A DNA stretch of 6,146 bases from JAABYT01 sp041581935 (GTDB lineage Bacteria > Pseudomonadota > Gammaproteobacteria > HK1), in the NCBI GenBank assembly GCA_041581935.1, contig JBFICP010000199.1, positions 1-6,146 on the forward strand, written 5' to 3'. Below, one piece after another: positions 1 through 5,829 of the stretch (position 1 is the stretch's first letter; every line of letters starts with the position of its first letter). The notes under the pieces were generated by a model that saw only the letters and a list, made by a program, of their open reading frames with translations, had not been told where the DNA came from and did no database searches. Both the position numbers and the translations under genes were made by a program.

Positions 1-539
1 CTGTCGCGAGAATAAAGACGCGCTTCCATTTCAATCACATCATCAGCGTCTACGCTTAGATTGTCTGCCACCATGTCAACCTCCTCGCGATTCATCCACG
101 CAAGTTTCTTCTTTGCATTGCGAAGATTGAAAAACAGCTTGCGCTGGGCCTTCGTCGTGGCGACTTTGACGATTCGCCAATTTCTGATGATGAACTCGTG
201 AATTTCCGCTCGAATCCAGTACACGGCGTAGGTCACCAGTCGCACGCCCCAGTCGGGATCGAATCGCTTGACCGCCTTCATCAGACCGACGTTGCCTTCC
301 TGGATGAGGTCTTCCTGGGAGAGTCCGTATCCGTCATAGCCGCGCGCGATTCGCGCGACGAAACGCAGGTGAGAGGCCACCAGTGTCCAGGCCGCGTTGA
401 GATCCTGGTGCTGGCGGTAACGCTCGGCCAGCCGGCGTTCCTCCTCGGCGCTCAGCAGCGGCTGGATATGAACCGCGCGCAGGTAGGCGTCCAGGTCTCC
501 AACGGGTGATGGCAGGGACCCCACGAGAGCCGTACTCAT
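1..539 (-). CDS. rpoH: RNA polymerase heat-shock sigma factor sigma-32 (RpoH), 5' part, truncated by the window edge
   Basis: Reading the minus strand from the ATG at 539-537 gives 179 codons with no stop, so the 3' end lies off the left edge. The E. coli protein has about 284 residues, so roughly 60% is visible. RpoH binds core RNA polymerase and directs it to heat-shock promoters. Seen here: an N-terminal region 1.2-like helix (about 14-22, VGDLDAYLR); SHLRFVARIARGYDGYG (56-72) and SQEDLIQEGNVGLMKAV (74-90), the core-binding region 2; the promoter-melting and -10-reading part (101-128, with YWIRAEIHEFIIRNWRIVKV); and the RpoH box QRKLFFNLR (132-140), which is diagnostic for sigma-32 against other group 3/4 sigma factors. 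The DnaK/protease-sensitive segment starts nearby. Region 4 is missing from view. The start is supported by GGAGGG at 546-551, six bases upstream. In E. coli and many relatives ftsX precedes rpoH; here a divergent transporter gene does. Confidence 0.97.
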   Translation of the reverse strand, partial: MSTALVGSLPSPVGDLDAYLRAVHIQPLLSAEEERRLAERYRQHQDLNAAWTLVASHLRFVARIARGYDGYGLSQEDLIQEGNVGLMKAVKRFDPDWGVRLVTYAVYWIRAEIHEFIIRNWRIVKVATTKAQRKLFFNLRNAKKKLAWMNREEVDMVADNLSVDADDVIEMEARLYSRD

Positions 540-812
540 TGTAATCCCTCCAAATATCAATGACTTGTGCGTCTTCGGCCCAATTTTCAAAGAACAATGG
601 GGACGGCTCGGGAATTTTCAAGGGCGTGCCGCGGATGAGCCCCGGACCGGCCCGGCCATCCGCTGGGGACCCCGCCGAACACTCTCCCGCGTGAGCTGCC
701 GAACCGGTCGCAGATCGGAAAATCGGCGCTTCCCCGAGCCCGGGACGCGGGCCTAATATTCGCGGCAAACATGTTCCATGACCCTCCAATGGGTCCACGC
801 GAGTGAGCGAGG
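540..812. other. Divergent intergenic region between rpoH and the MFS gene
   Basis: This gap holds the rpoH Shine-Dalgarno (546-551), the sigma-32-type promoter (593-622) and a pair of nine-base direct repeats AATTTTCAA at 582-590 and 613-621, 31 bases apart. The right part contains an AT-rich patch in GC-rich DNA (TAATAT at 754-759) that might be a weak -10 for the plus-strand transporter, but no acceptable -35 lies 16-18 bases upstream. A small GC-rich inverted repeat, GCCCG/CGGGC, sits near 738-753. No convincing coding sequence was seen. Confidence 0.6.
593..622 (-). promoter_or_regulatory. Sigma-32-type heat-shock promoter of rpoH
   Basis: On the minus strand the -35 element CTTGAAA (622-616) is followed, after 14 bases, by CCCCATTGT (602-594). 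The E. coli sigma-32 consensus is CTTGAAA, 11-16 bases, CCCCATnT, so the -35 matches fully and the -10 has one mismatch (G for the last T). The arrangement resembles the E. coli groE promoter. Transcription would begin near 585-588, giving a leader of about 47 bases before the rpoH ATG. This implies that the sigma factor amplifies its own transcription. An overlapping sigma-70 reading (TTGAAA, 17 bases, ATTGTT) has a poor -10. I saw no obvious pairing that would hide the Shine-Dalgarno sequence as an RNA thermometer in the short leader. Confidence 0.75.
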
Positions 813-2054
813 ATGGACGTCCGACGCCCCATCTGGATCCAGCGGGTGCGCATCCCCGGCGCCGAATCTTTGTCGCTGCTCTTCGCCCTCGAATCCTTCG
901 CCCGTGCCCTCATCGTTTCAATCATTCCGATTGAGGCACTCCACTTGCTCGAAAATGCGCAACGGGTCAGCACACTTTACTTTTTCGTTGCGGTTGCCGG
1001 AATTCTCGCGACGTTCACCGTACCATGGATGATTCGCAAGACCGCCCGGCGCTGGATCTACACCTTCGGCGGCATTCTTCTGGCGAGCGCACCCCTCGTC
1101 ATGTGGGTGGGATCGAGCACCGCCCTAGCCTTCGGCATGGCGCTGCGAGTCGTCGGAGTCGTCATGCTCACGGTGTGCTTGAGCCTCTACATTCTCGACC
1201 ACGTGGCGCGCCACGACTTCAATCGCTCGGAGCCCATGCGTATCTTCTACTCCGCCGCGGCATGGATGGTGGGTCCGGCTCTCGGTGCGTGGCTCGGCAC
1301 CCGCTTCGGACTGTGGGCCGCGTACACCGCGAGCGCCGCCTCGGTGGTGGTCCTGCTCGGCTTCTTCTGGTTCCTGAAAATCAGCGAGGTGGCCCTGTTG
1401 ACGAGTTTTCGCGGCCATTCGGTGAGTCCCCTTGCGCACCTGGCGCGCTTCCGCCGCCAGCCGCGTCTCGTGTTCGCATGGACGGCGGCGGTCGGTCGCT
1501 ACGTATGGTGGGTGATGTTCTTCGTCTACGTGCCCATATATGTCGTGCAGCAGGGCTTCGGACATATGGCAGCCGGACTTCTCGTTTCCGCCGGCAGCGG
1601 CCTGCTGTTCCTGTTGCCGCTGTTCGGAATCTGGGTGCGCCGCTACGGTATTCGCCGGATCATGGTGGCGGGCTTCGGCATCAGCGGTGCACTTACGCTG
1701 CTTCTCGCTCTGGCGACACCGATTCCGGGCGTGGCCATTGCGCTGGTACTCGCCGCGACCGTCGCCATGGTCTCTCTGGATGCGGTGTCCAACATTCCTT
1801 TCATGCTTGCCGTGCGTCGTCATGAACGGGCGGAGATGACCGCCGTATACTCCACCTATCGCGACGTCGGCGAGATCAGCGCGCCGGGGGTCTTCGCTCT
1901 GCTACTGAAGTTTTTTGCGCTGCCGGTCGTATTCGCCGTCACCGGCGCCCTCATGATCGGCCTCGCGGCGCTGTCGAAGGGTGTGCATCCGCGCCTCGGC
2001 CGCGCGGCGCCGCGGCGCAGGCGAACCATGCCCCTCGGCAGCGAGATGGCCTGA
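813..2054 (+). CDS. Major facilitator superfamily (MFS) transporter
   Basis: A 413-residue protein, normal for a 12-helix MFS permease, predicted in the inner membrane. Hydrophobic segments lie at roughly 20-45, 54-76, 82-99, 103-128, 142-163, 167-190, then a polar basic central loop (191-217), then 218-246, 250-274, 281-301, 305-332, 347-370 and 371-388. WMVGPALGAWLG (151-162) in helix 5 resembles motif C, common in proton-linked antiporters. GIWVRRYGIRRIMVAG (272-287) between helices 8 and 9 is a motif A-like loop; the equivalent N-terminal loop (PWMIRKTARR, 71-80) is degenerate. The C-terminus is arginine-rich (RRRR at 401-404). The substrate cannot be told from sequence. Start: an in-frame stop at 804-806 leaves ATG 813 as the first candidate. 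Its Shine-Dalgarno is poor, because GAGG (809-812) abuts the ATG. The QEGLA gene follows after 138 bases on the same strand. Confidence 0.9.
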   Translation: MDVRRPIWIQRVRIPGAESLSLLFALESFARALIVSIIPIEALHLLENAQRVSTLYFFVAVAGILATFTVPWMIRKTARRWIYTFGGILLASAPLVMWVGSSTALAFGMALRVVGVVMLTVCLSLYILDHVARHDFNRSEPMRIFYSAAAWMVGPALGAWLGTRFGLWAAYTASAASVVVLLGFFWFLKISEVALLTSFRGHSVSPLAHLARFRRQPRLVFAWTAAVGRYVWWVMFFVYVPIYVVQQGFGHMAAGLLVSAGSGLLFLLPLFGIWVRRYGIRRIMVAGFGISGALTLLLALATPIPGVAIALVLAATVAMVSLDAVSNIPFMLAVRRHERAEMTAVYSTYRDVGEISAPGVFALLLKFFALPVVFAVTGALMIGLAALSKGVHPRLGRAAPRRRRTMPLGSEMA

Positions 2055-2139
2055 CACGCTTTCGCTCCCGGCTGAAGCTGTGCCTCGGCCGTGAGAAGCA
2101 AAGCCATTGCTGTTGCCAGCCGCGACATCGTGCATTATC

Positions 2140-2169
2140 GGATACGCCGCGCCGTTCTCGGCGGTATCC
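2140..2169 (+). promoter_or_regulatory. Imperfect hairpin in the leader of the QEGLA-motif gene
   Basis: GGATACGCCG (2140-2149) can pair with CGGC (2159-2162) and GTATCC (2164-2169), leaving a single bulged G at 2163 and a nine-base loop: a ten-base-pair stem. It ends 11 bases before the Shine-Dalgarno. There is no following run of T, so it is not a typical intrinsic terminator. It could affect translation or mRNA stability, or be chance in GC-rich DNA. Confidence 0.35.
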
Positions 2170-2180
2170 GGGCGGACAAT

Positions 2181-2186
2181 GAGGAG
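2181..2186 (+). promoter_or_regulatory. Ribosome binding site that decides the start of the QEGLA-motif gene
   Basis: GAGGAG lies six bases before the ATG at 2193. The open frame extends upstream to a GTG at 2091, but that codon has no Shine-Dalgarno and would add 34 residues with no recognisable domain. A GTG at 2190 is also possible but only three bases from GAGGAG. Confidence 0.75.
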
Positions 2187-2192
2187 CGGGTG

Positions 2193-3473
2193 ATGGCCGG
2201 ATCGAGAGAGTTCTCGACGTCGGAAACGGACAAGCTGTCGCAGGCAGCGATGATTTTGTGGCGCGCCGAGCGACCGCTGAGAGTGTTGCGAACGCTGGCC
2301 TGGGCTCCTCAGGTATCGGAACGGTTCTTCGCCGGCGGCGCCTGCGCTCTCCCCGACGTGCACTACGTGCCCGTCGATCCAGGGGATACGCTGGCCCGCG
2401 TGGCCGCTGCCCGCGCGCTCGTTGAGGGGTCGAGCCCCGTGCACGCGTGGCTCGTGCGGGTCTGCGACACGATCGAATCGACGGCCAGGCTGCTCGCATC
2501 CGTCGGTACCCGGGAATTCCACGGACACTCGGTGGCGCTTTTCGGCGCGCCCAAGAGCCCTTTTCTCGACGGTCAGACGTGCCCGCTCGATCTCGCCGAG
2601 CGCATGACCCAGGTGCTTTCGGAATTCGACCACTGCGATCTCATTCTCGGTAACGAGCCGCCCGTGATTACGGTCGAGGCCCTGAAAGCGCATATGGAAC
2701 AGGGCGTGTCGCACCTGTTCGGCGATCAGGCCCCCACCATCGAGATCGTCGACGAACTCTCGGCCAAGGCCGTCGCGGGATCGAGCCGTATCCGGCTTCG
2801 TCGAAACGCGCCCTTCTCCGACCTCGACGCGATACAGCTTCTGCAGCACGAGGCCTACATCCACATCTGCACTTCCATCAACGGAAAAGCGCAGAGTCGA
2901 TTTCCAATCCTCGGCGCCGGGCATCCGGGCACTACCCGCACCCAGGAGGGGCTCGCGGTTCTCGCCGAGCTCACCCAGGGCGCCATGGACCCGTCGCGAA
3001 TGCACCGACTGGCCGATCGCGTTTTCGCCATTCAGATGGCAATCGACGGCGCGGACTTCCTGGACCTGTATCGCTATTTTCTCGAGCGCGCGCACAACGA
3101 GTTCGAGGCGTTCGAGAATGCGCGCCGTATCGTGCGCGGAGGACTGGTAACGGGCGGAGCACCCTTCACGAAAGACGGGGTATACCTCGAAGGGTTGTTA
3201 CGAGTGCACAATTATTTGCGAGTCGTGGTGAAAGCCGGTGACGTGCGCCTCATTCGTGCGCTGTTCACCGGCAAGCTCGACATTGAGGACATACCGGCCG
3301 TATTGATGCTGGACGACGCGGCGCTGCTCGAGAAGCCGCGCTTCCTGCCGCCTTGGATTCAGGACATGCGGCCGCTCGTGACCTATCTCTCCTACTCGCG
3401 TTTTTTGAATCATATCGACTTCGGCCTCGTAGAAGCGCGGATCGAAGCCCTGTTCAAAGGCGAGTTCGGTTAA
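2193..3473 (+). CDS. QEGLA-motif / MATCAP-family (former DUF1704) putative zinc metallopeptidase
   Basis: From ATG 2193 the protein has 426 residues. It belongs to the bacterial QEGLA-motif family (labelled 'flavohemoglobin expression-modulating QEGLA motif protein' in some annotations), related to the eukaryotic MATCAP tyrosine carboxypeptidases. Seen: HEAYIH at 219-224, an HExxxH metal site with Glu220 as likely catalytic base; TRTQEGLAVLAE at 248-259, the family signature, whose Glu252 is the likely third zinc ligand; and a C-terminal block with GGAPFTKDGVYLEGLLRVH (321-339). The N-terminal third is less conserved. No signal peptide or membrane segment is present, so it should be cytoplasmic. 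The bacterial substrate is unknown to me; by family analogy it may trim C-terminal residues from a peptide or protein. It lies 138 bases after the MFS gene, on the same strand, and converges on the minus-strand cluster. The key residues look intact, so an active enzyme is plausible. Confidence 0.88.
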   Translation: MAGSREFSTSETDKLSQAAMILWRAERPLRVLRTLAWAPQVSERFFAGGACALPDVHYVPVDPGDTLARVAAARALVEGSSPVHAWLVRVCDTIESTARLLASVGTREFHGHSVALFGAPKSPFLDGQTCPLDLAERMTQVLSEFDHCDLILGNEPPVITVEALKAHMEQGVSHLFGDQAPTIEIVDELSAKAVAGSSRIRLRRNAPFSDLDAIQLLQHEAYIHICTSINGKAQSRFPILGAGHPGTTRTQEGLAVLAELTQGAMDPSRMHRLADRVFAIQMAIDGADFLDLYRYFLERAHNEFEAFENARRIVRGGLVTGGAPFTKDGVYLEGLLRVHNYLRVVVKAGDVRLIRALFTGKLDIEDIPAVLMLDDAALLEKPRFLPPWIQDMRPLVTYLSYSRFLNHIDFGLVEARIEALFKGEFG

Positions 3474-3533
3474 GCATGCGACCGGTCGTATCCGGCAACG
3501 GCGGATGCAGCCTTTCGACTCGTTTCGGACAAT
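3474..3533. other. Convergent intergenic junction with inverted repeats
   Basis: Sixty bases separate the stop codons of two convergent genes. It holds a perfect ten-base palindrome CGACCGGTCG (3479-3488) and ATCCG/CGGAT (3490-3494 and 3502-3506). A longer inverted repeat, TTTCGACTC (3513-3521) with GAGTCGGAA (3542-3550), carries one G:T pair and a 20-base loop that contains the minus-strand stop codon. None is followed by a clear T run, so a factor-independent terminator is only a weak possibility for either strand. Confidence 0.35.
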
Positions 3534-3878
3534 TTATTCGGGAGTCGGAAGCGCGATCCCCGTGGCCGACGCGATCGCCTTCCAAATGACGCCGACAACC
3601 GCGTTCCAGACTTTCTCGATGGTAACCATCAGCAGCCCTCGAAGCGTCTTGGCGAAATTGAGCGCCATGTCTTCCAGGCTGTCCAGGAAAAACTCGCGCG
3701 TTTCCTCGGTGATCTGACCGTTGGCGATTCCCATTGCAACCAGCTTTGTCTGCTGCGCTATTGCTTTTACCTGCCTCTCCGAGAAACCGCGAAAGGTCGT
3801 TACATCTTTGTTCAAAACTTCCGAGGCCGCCGCCTTCATCTCGTCAACGAGCTTTGAAATATCGATCTGTCTTGCCAT
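3534..3878 (-). CDS. Small uncharacterised helical protein, third gene of the envelope cluster
   Basis: A 114-residue protein of unknown function. Residues 1-25 and 33-70 look like charged amphipathic helices (e.g. ERQVKAIAQQTKLVAMG, 34-50). The segment 69-106 (containing LRGLLMVTIEKVWNAVV) is strongly amphipathic to hydrophobic and could pack in a helical bundle or sit on the membrane surface. There is no signal peptide and no cysteine, so a cytoplasmic or peripheral inner-membrane location is likely. The ATG at 3878-3876 has GGAG (rc of 3889-3892) about ten bases upstream. Only 18 bases separate it from the stop of the lipoprotein gene, so it is almost certainly cotranscribed as the last gene of the cluster. 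I do not recognise a family. It could be a cytoplasmic partner of the 411-residue membrane protein, but that is inference from position alone. Confidence 0.8.
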   Translation of the reverse strand: MARQIDISKLVDEMKAAASEVLNKDVTTFRGFSERQVKAIAQQTKLVAMGIANGQITEETREFFLDSLEDMALNFAKTLRGLLMVTIEKVWNAVVGVIWKAIASATGIALPTPE

Positions 3879-3896
3879 TGGTCAACACTCCAGCGT

Positions 3897-4403
3897 TCAG
3901 CGTTCCAGAAAACTCTCGTAGGTCATCGCCTGATCCATGAAAATAACGACTTGACCTTTGAACGCGGCGACTTCAAAAGCCGTTACGCCCTGCTTTATAT
4001 CCGTATCTCGCATTTTCGACATCGTCTCTGAAATTTTCTCGAGAGCGGTTGCACTTGGCGTGTCGCCGCCATCGAGGATTTGCACGCCCTTCTTTTCGAG
4101 ATACTTATTCACCTTTTCCGTGATGTCGTTCGTCGGTATGGGCCTAGCTCTCGACTGAATGACAAGGGCATCCAGCCTGCCGATGATGTTGCTGTAAGTT
4201 TTCTTTCTCGTTGCGAAGGTATCACTGGTCGTGCCCGACGAAGTGGAAGCAAAAAACTCCATGAGCTTTACATTCGTCGATATCAATCCGTCGACGAGCG
4301 CTTTGTCGTAATTTGGAGCCAGTTTTGTCGCGCACGCGGTCACGAGCAGCAGGAGCGCTGCCGAGAGGATAGTTGCCAAGCCTGTCGTTGCCGAGCTTCT
4401 CAT
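3897..4403 (-). CDS. Uncharacterised lipoprotein, second gene of the envelope cluster
   Basis: A 168-residue protein with a clear type II signal peptide: a positively charged start (MRSS), hydrophobic core (about 8-22) and lipobox VTAC with the lipidated cysteine at 24. Residue 25 is Ala, not Asp, so in a gammaproteobacterium the Lol system would be expected to send it to the outer membrane. The mature part of about 145 residues is mostly helical by eye, with YDKALVDGLISTNVKLMEFF (32-51), a Ser/Thr/Gly-rich linker (52-64), a second helical stretch (68-85) and a C-terminal amphipathic helix (141-168). No catalytic motif was seen. The ATG has GGAG at 4413-4410, six bases upstream. It starts 14 bases after the membrane-protein stop and ends 18 before the next gene. 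It is poorer in G+C than its neighbours: I counted 27 G/C in 3901-3960. I do not recognise a named family. Confidence 0.85.
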   Translation of the reverse strand: MRSSATTGLATILSAALLLLVTACATKLAPNYDKALVDGLISTNVKLMEFFASTSSGTTSDTFATRKKTYSNIIGRLDALVIQSRARPIPTNDITEKVNKYLEKKGVQILDGGDTPSATALEKISETMSKMRDTDIKQGVTAFEVAAFKGQVVIFMDQAMTYESFLER

Positions 4404-4417
4404 TTTTTACTCCAACA

Positions 4418-5653
4418 TTATGTCGTGAACGTTTTGTCAGCAGCGTCATTCACGACACGCGTGACAATCATTTCTCGCTTCTCGGGGTCGCCGTCCGCAT
4501 TGCGCGCAGCGAGTCGCGTTGCGTCCGATCCGGCACCACCGAACATTTGGCGAACCTGAGCGAGGCGTTTCGCCACGTCGAACCAGAACGGAGCTCCGAG
4601 ACCAATGAGCATACCGGTAATCGCGACGGGGACAAGCCACAAGAAAATGTAGCCGACGAATCGAATGCGCTCGTGCCACAGCGCGGGTCCGACGCTGTCG
4701 GGCCATAGCGGCCCTGCACAAGTGGTGAACAGTCTGTCATCGCGAAACAGGCGGCAGTGCGGAAAGTATTCATTGCCGATGGGCACACCAAGCGCGATGA
4801 GCTCATTCACCTGTTGCTGGGCGTCCTGCGCGAGTCTGCGGATGTCTTCGGGATTGGTCAGCGAAGCGAGCTTCTCGCGCGCCGCCTCGAGCTTTTCGCG
4901 CGCGTCTTTCGCCTGCCGGGAATCTTCGCCATGCGCGGTGCGCGCCTGGGCGAGTTGAGACTCGGCCTCACCGGCGGCCTGCTCGGCGGCGAAGATTTGA
5001 GCCTTGCGTTCCTCCGCGTCCCGGTATGCCTCGATGAATTGGTCCTGCCGAGCAATCACCGTCTGCGCGAGGTCGGGCTTGGCGAGATACGCTTCGAATA
5101 TGCGGAAGCCGTCGACATTGGCAACGATTGCGAGCACGATTCCGACGACAATCGACCAGCGCTGAGAGCGGCGTTTGAAAGACGCGGAAACCGCGGACCC
5201 GAATTCCTCGTACTTGCAGGCGAGCCGATACAACTCGAGCTTGACCACGTCGGCGGCCTGAGCGGCGAGCTTGCGGACCTTGGGAAGCTCCACCAGGCGC
5301 CGGAGCACGTGCTCCATCGATACCTTGTCGTATACCCCGTGCCTCAGGCTTCGCCAATCGATGTCCTCGATGGCCTCCTCGACCGTCCGGCCGTCACCCA
5401 GCGTTTTCGGCATGTGCTCGGTGAGGCCCTCTGCCGGATTCTCGATGACCTTCGTAAAAAACGTCCAGCGCTCGTTCTCGTCGAGCCCGAGGGTCCCCTT
5501 TGGCAATTCACCGTTCAGCAGGCGCATTAGCTGCACGAGATTCTTCTTTCGCATGAGCACGCTACGCAGCACGACTTCCATGATCACCGTGACGACTGTG
5601 GCCAGCGCTGCCAGCGTCAGGGCGAATGCGAGGGCAGCGTCCAGAAGTTCCAT
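4418..5653 (-). CDS. Uncharacterised inner-membrane protein with extracytoplasmic coiled coil, first gene of the envelope cluster
   Basis: A 411-residue protein. Transmembrane segments lie at about 6-29, 166-184 and 334-356. Basic residues after TM1 (RKK, 35-37), before TM2 (KRRSQR, 160-165) and after TM3 (AKRLAQVR, 361-368) predict a cytoplasmic domain at 30-165, an extracytoplasmic domain at 184-333 and a cytoplasmic tail. The extracytoplasmic part has a long Ala/Glu/Gln-rich heptad-like coiled coil (about 200-285) and then two cysteines, 300 and 312, which could form a disulfide. GAPFWFDVAKRL (353-364) at the end of TM3 is a striking juxtamembrane motif that I associate only loosely with other uncharacterised membrane proteins. 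The start is supported by AGGGGG (rc of 5659-5664), five bases upstream. It leads the cluster, 14 bases before the lipoprotein gene. No enzymatic motif is visible. A structural, sensing or transport-scaffold role is inference. Confidence 0.85.
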   Translation of the reverse strand: MELLDAALAFALTLAALATVVTVIMEVVLRSVLMRKKNLVQLMRLLNGELPKGTLGLDENERWTFFTKVIENPAEGLTEHMPKTLGDGRTVEEAIEDIDWRSLRHGVYDKVSMEHVLRRLVELPKVRKLAAQAADVVKLELYRLACKYEEFGSAVSASFKRRSQRWSIVVGIVLAIVANVDGFRIFEAYLAKPDLAQTVIARQDQFIEAYRDAEERKAQIFAAEQAAGEAESQLAQARTAHGEDSRQAKDAREKLEAAREKLASLTNPEDIRRLAQDAQQQVNELIALGVPIGNEYFPHCRLFRDDRLFTTCAGPLWPDSVGPALWHERIRFVGYIFLWLVPVAITGMLIGLGAPFWFDVAKRLAQVRQMFGGAGSDATRLAARNADGDPEKREMIVTRVVNDAADKTFTT

Positions 5654-5681
5654 GAGTTCCCCCTGCTTTCAGCGGCGCGTG

Positions 5682-5700
5682 ATGGCCCATCGGGACCCAT
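5682..5700 (-). promoter_or_regulatory. Possible leader hairpin upstream of the membrane-protein gene
   Basis: On the minus strand, ATGG-GT-CCC, loop GAT, GGG-CCAT forms a seven-base-pair stem with a two-base bulge and a three-base loop. It lies 17 bases before the Shine-Dalgarno of the 411-residue protein gene. It could be an mRNA leader structure or simply part of the untranslated region. Confidence 0.3.
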
Positions 5701-5718
5701 ACGCGCCAATATGCATCG

Positions 5719-5735
5719 ATTGTTCTAGAGACAAT
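5719..5735. promoter_or_regulatory. Operator-like inverted repeat ATTGT-N7-ACAAT
   Basis: The arms ATTGT (5719-5723) and ACAAT (5731-5735) flank a seven-base centre that contains TCTAGA. The 17-base span is typical of a dimeric helix-turn-helix repressor site. It lies 66 bases upstream of the leftward gene start, in the zone where that gene's promoter should be. Confidence 0.35.
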
Positions 5736-5829
5736 GTAGTCAAACTCACATCGCCCGGCTCTCCGGCTCGCGAGCTTGCCGTGGATGGGCGTCAATCGGC
5801 GATCGGACTTCGGCAACGGAGCGGCGACG

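Noticed and set aside
730..759. Possible promoter for the MFS gene with TAATAT as -10
   Set aside because: TAATAT matches four of six positions and the -35 position (TTCCCC) only three; too weak to call.
334..798. Minus-strand frame of 154 codons overlapping rpoH and its promoter region
   Set aside because: It runs through the rpoH coding region in another frame and through the promoter; composition is Arg/Pro/Gly-rich with no domain.
1025..1825. Plus-strand frame of 266 codons inside the transporter gene
   Set aside because: The product is Arg/His/Gly-rich and low in hydrophobic residues, a typical shifted-frame shadow; the MFS frame explains the DNA.
2107..2141. Possible sigma-70 promoter (TTGCTG or TTGCCA with TATCGG or CATTAT) before the QEGLA gene
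   Set aside because: No combination gives both elements at an acceptable 16-18 base spacing with good matches.
2091..2192. N-terminal extension of the QEGLA protein from GTG 2091
   Set aside because: No Shine-Dalgarno precedes the GTG, the extension shows no domain or signal peptide, and GAGGAG sits six bases before ATG 2193.
1902..3095. Long minus-strand open frame of 397 codons opposite the transporter end and the QEGLA gene
   Set aside because: It is antisense to a gene with an intact family signature, its product is rich in Arg/Gly/His without a recognisable domain, and it crosses two genes. Long antisense frames are common in GC-rich DNA.
4757..5530. Plus-strand open frame of 257 codons opposite the 411-residue membrane protein
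   Set aside because: It lies wholly antisense to a gene with a good ribosome binding site, membrane segments and operon context, and has no recognised domain.
3534..5653. The three-gene cluster as an antiphage defence system
   Set aside because: No nuclease, NTPase, nucleotide cyclase, protease or other effector motif is visible in any of the three proteins, and no mobile element or integrase lies nearby in the window.
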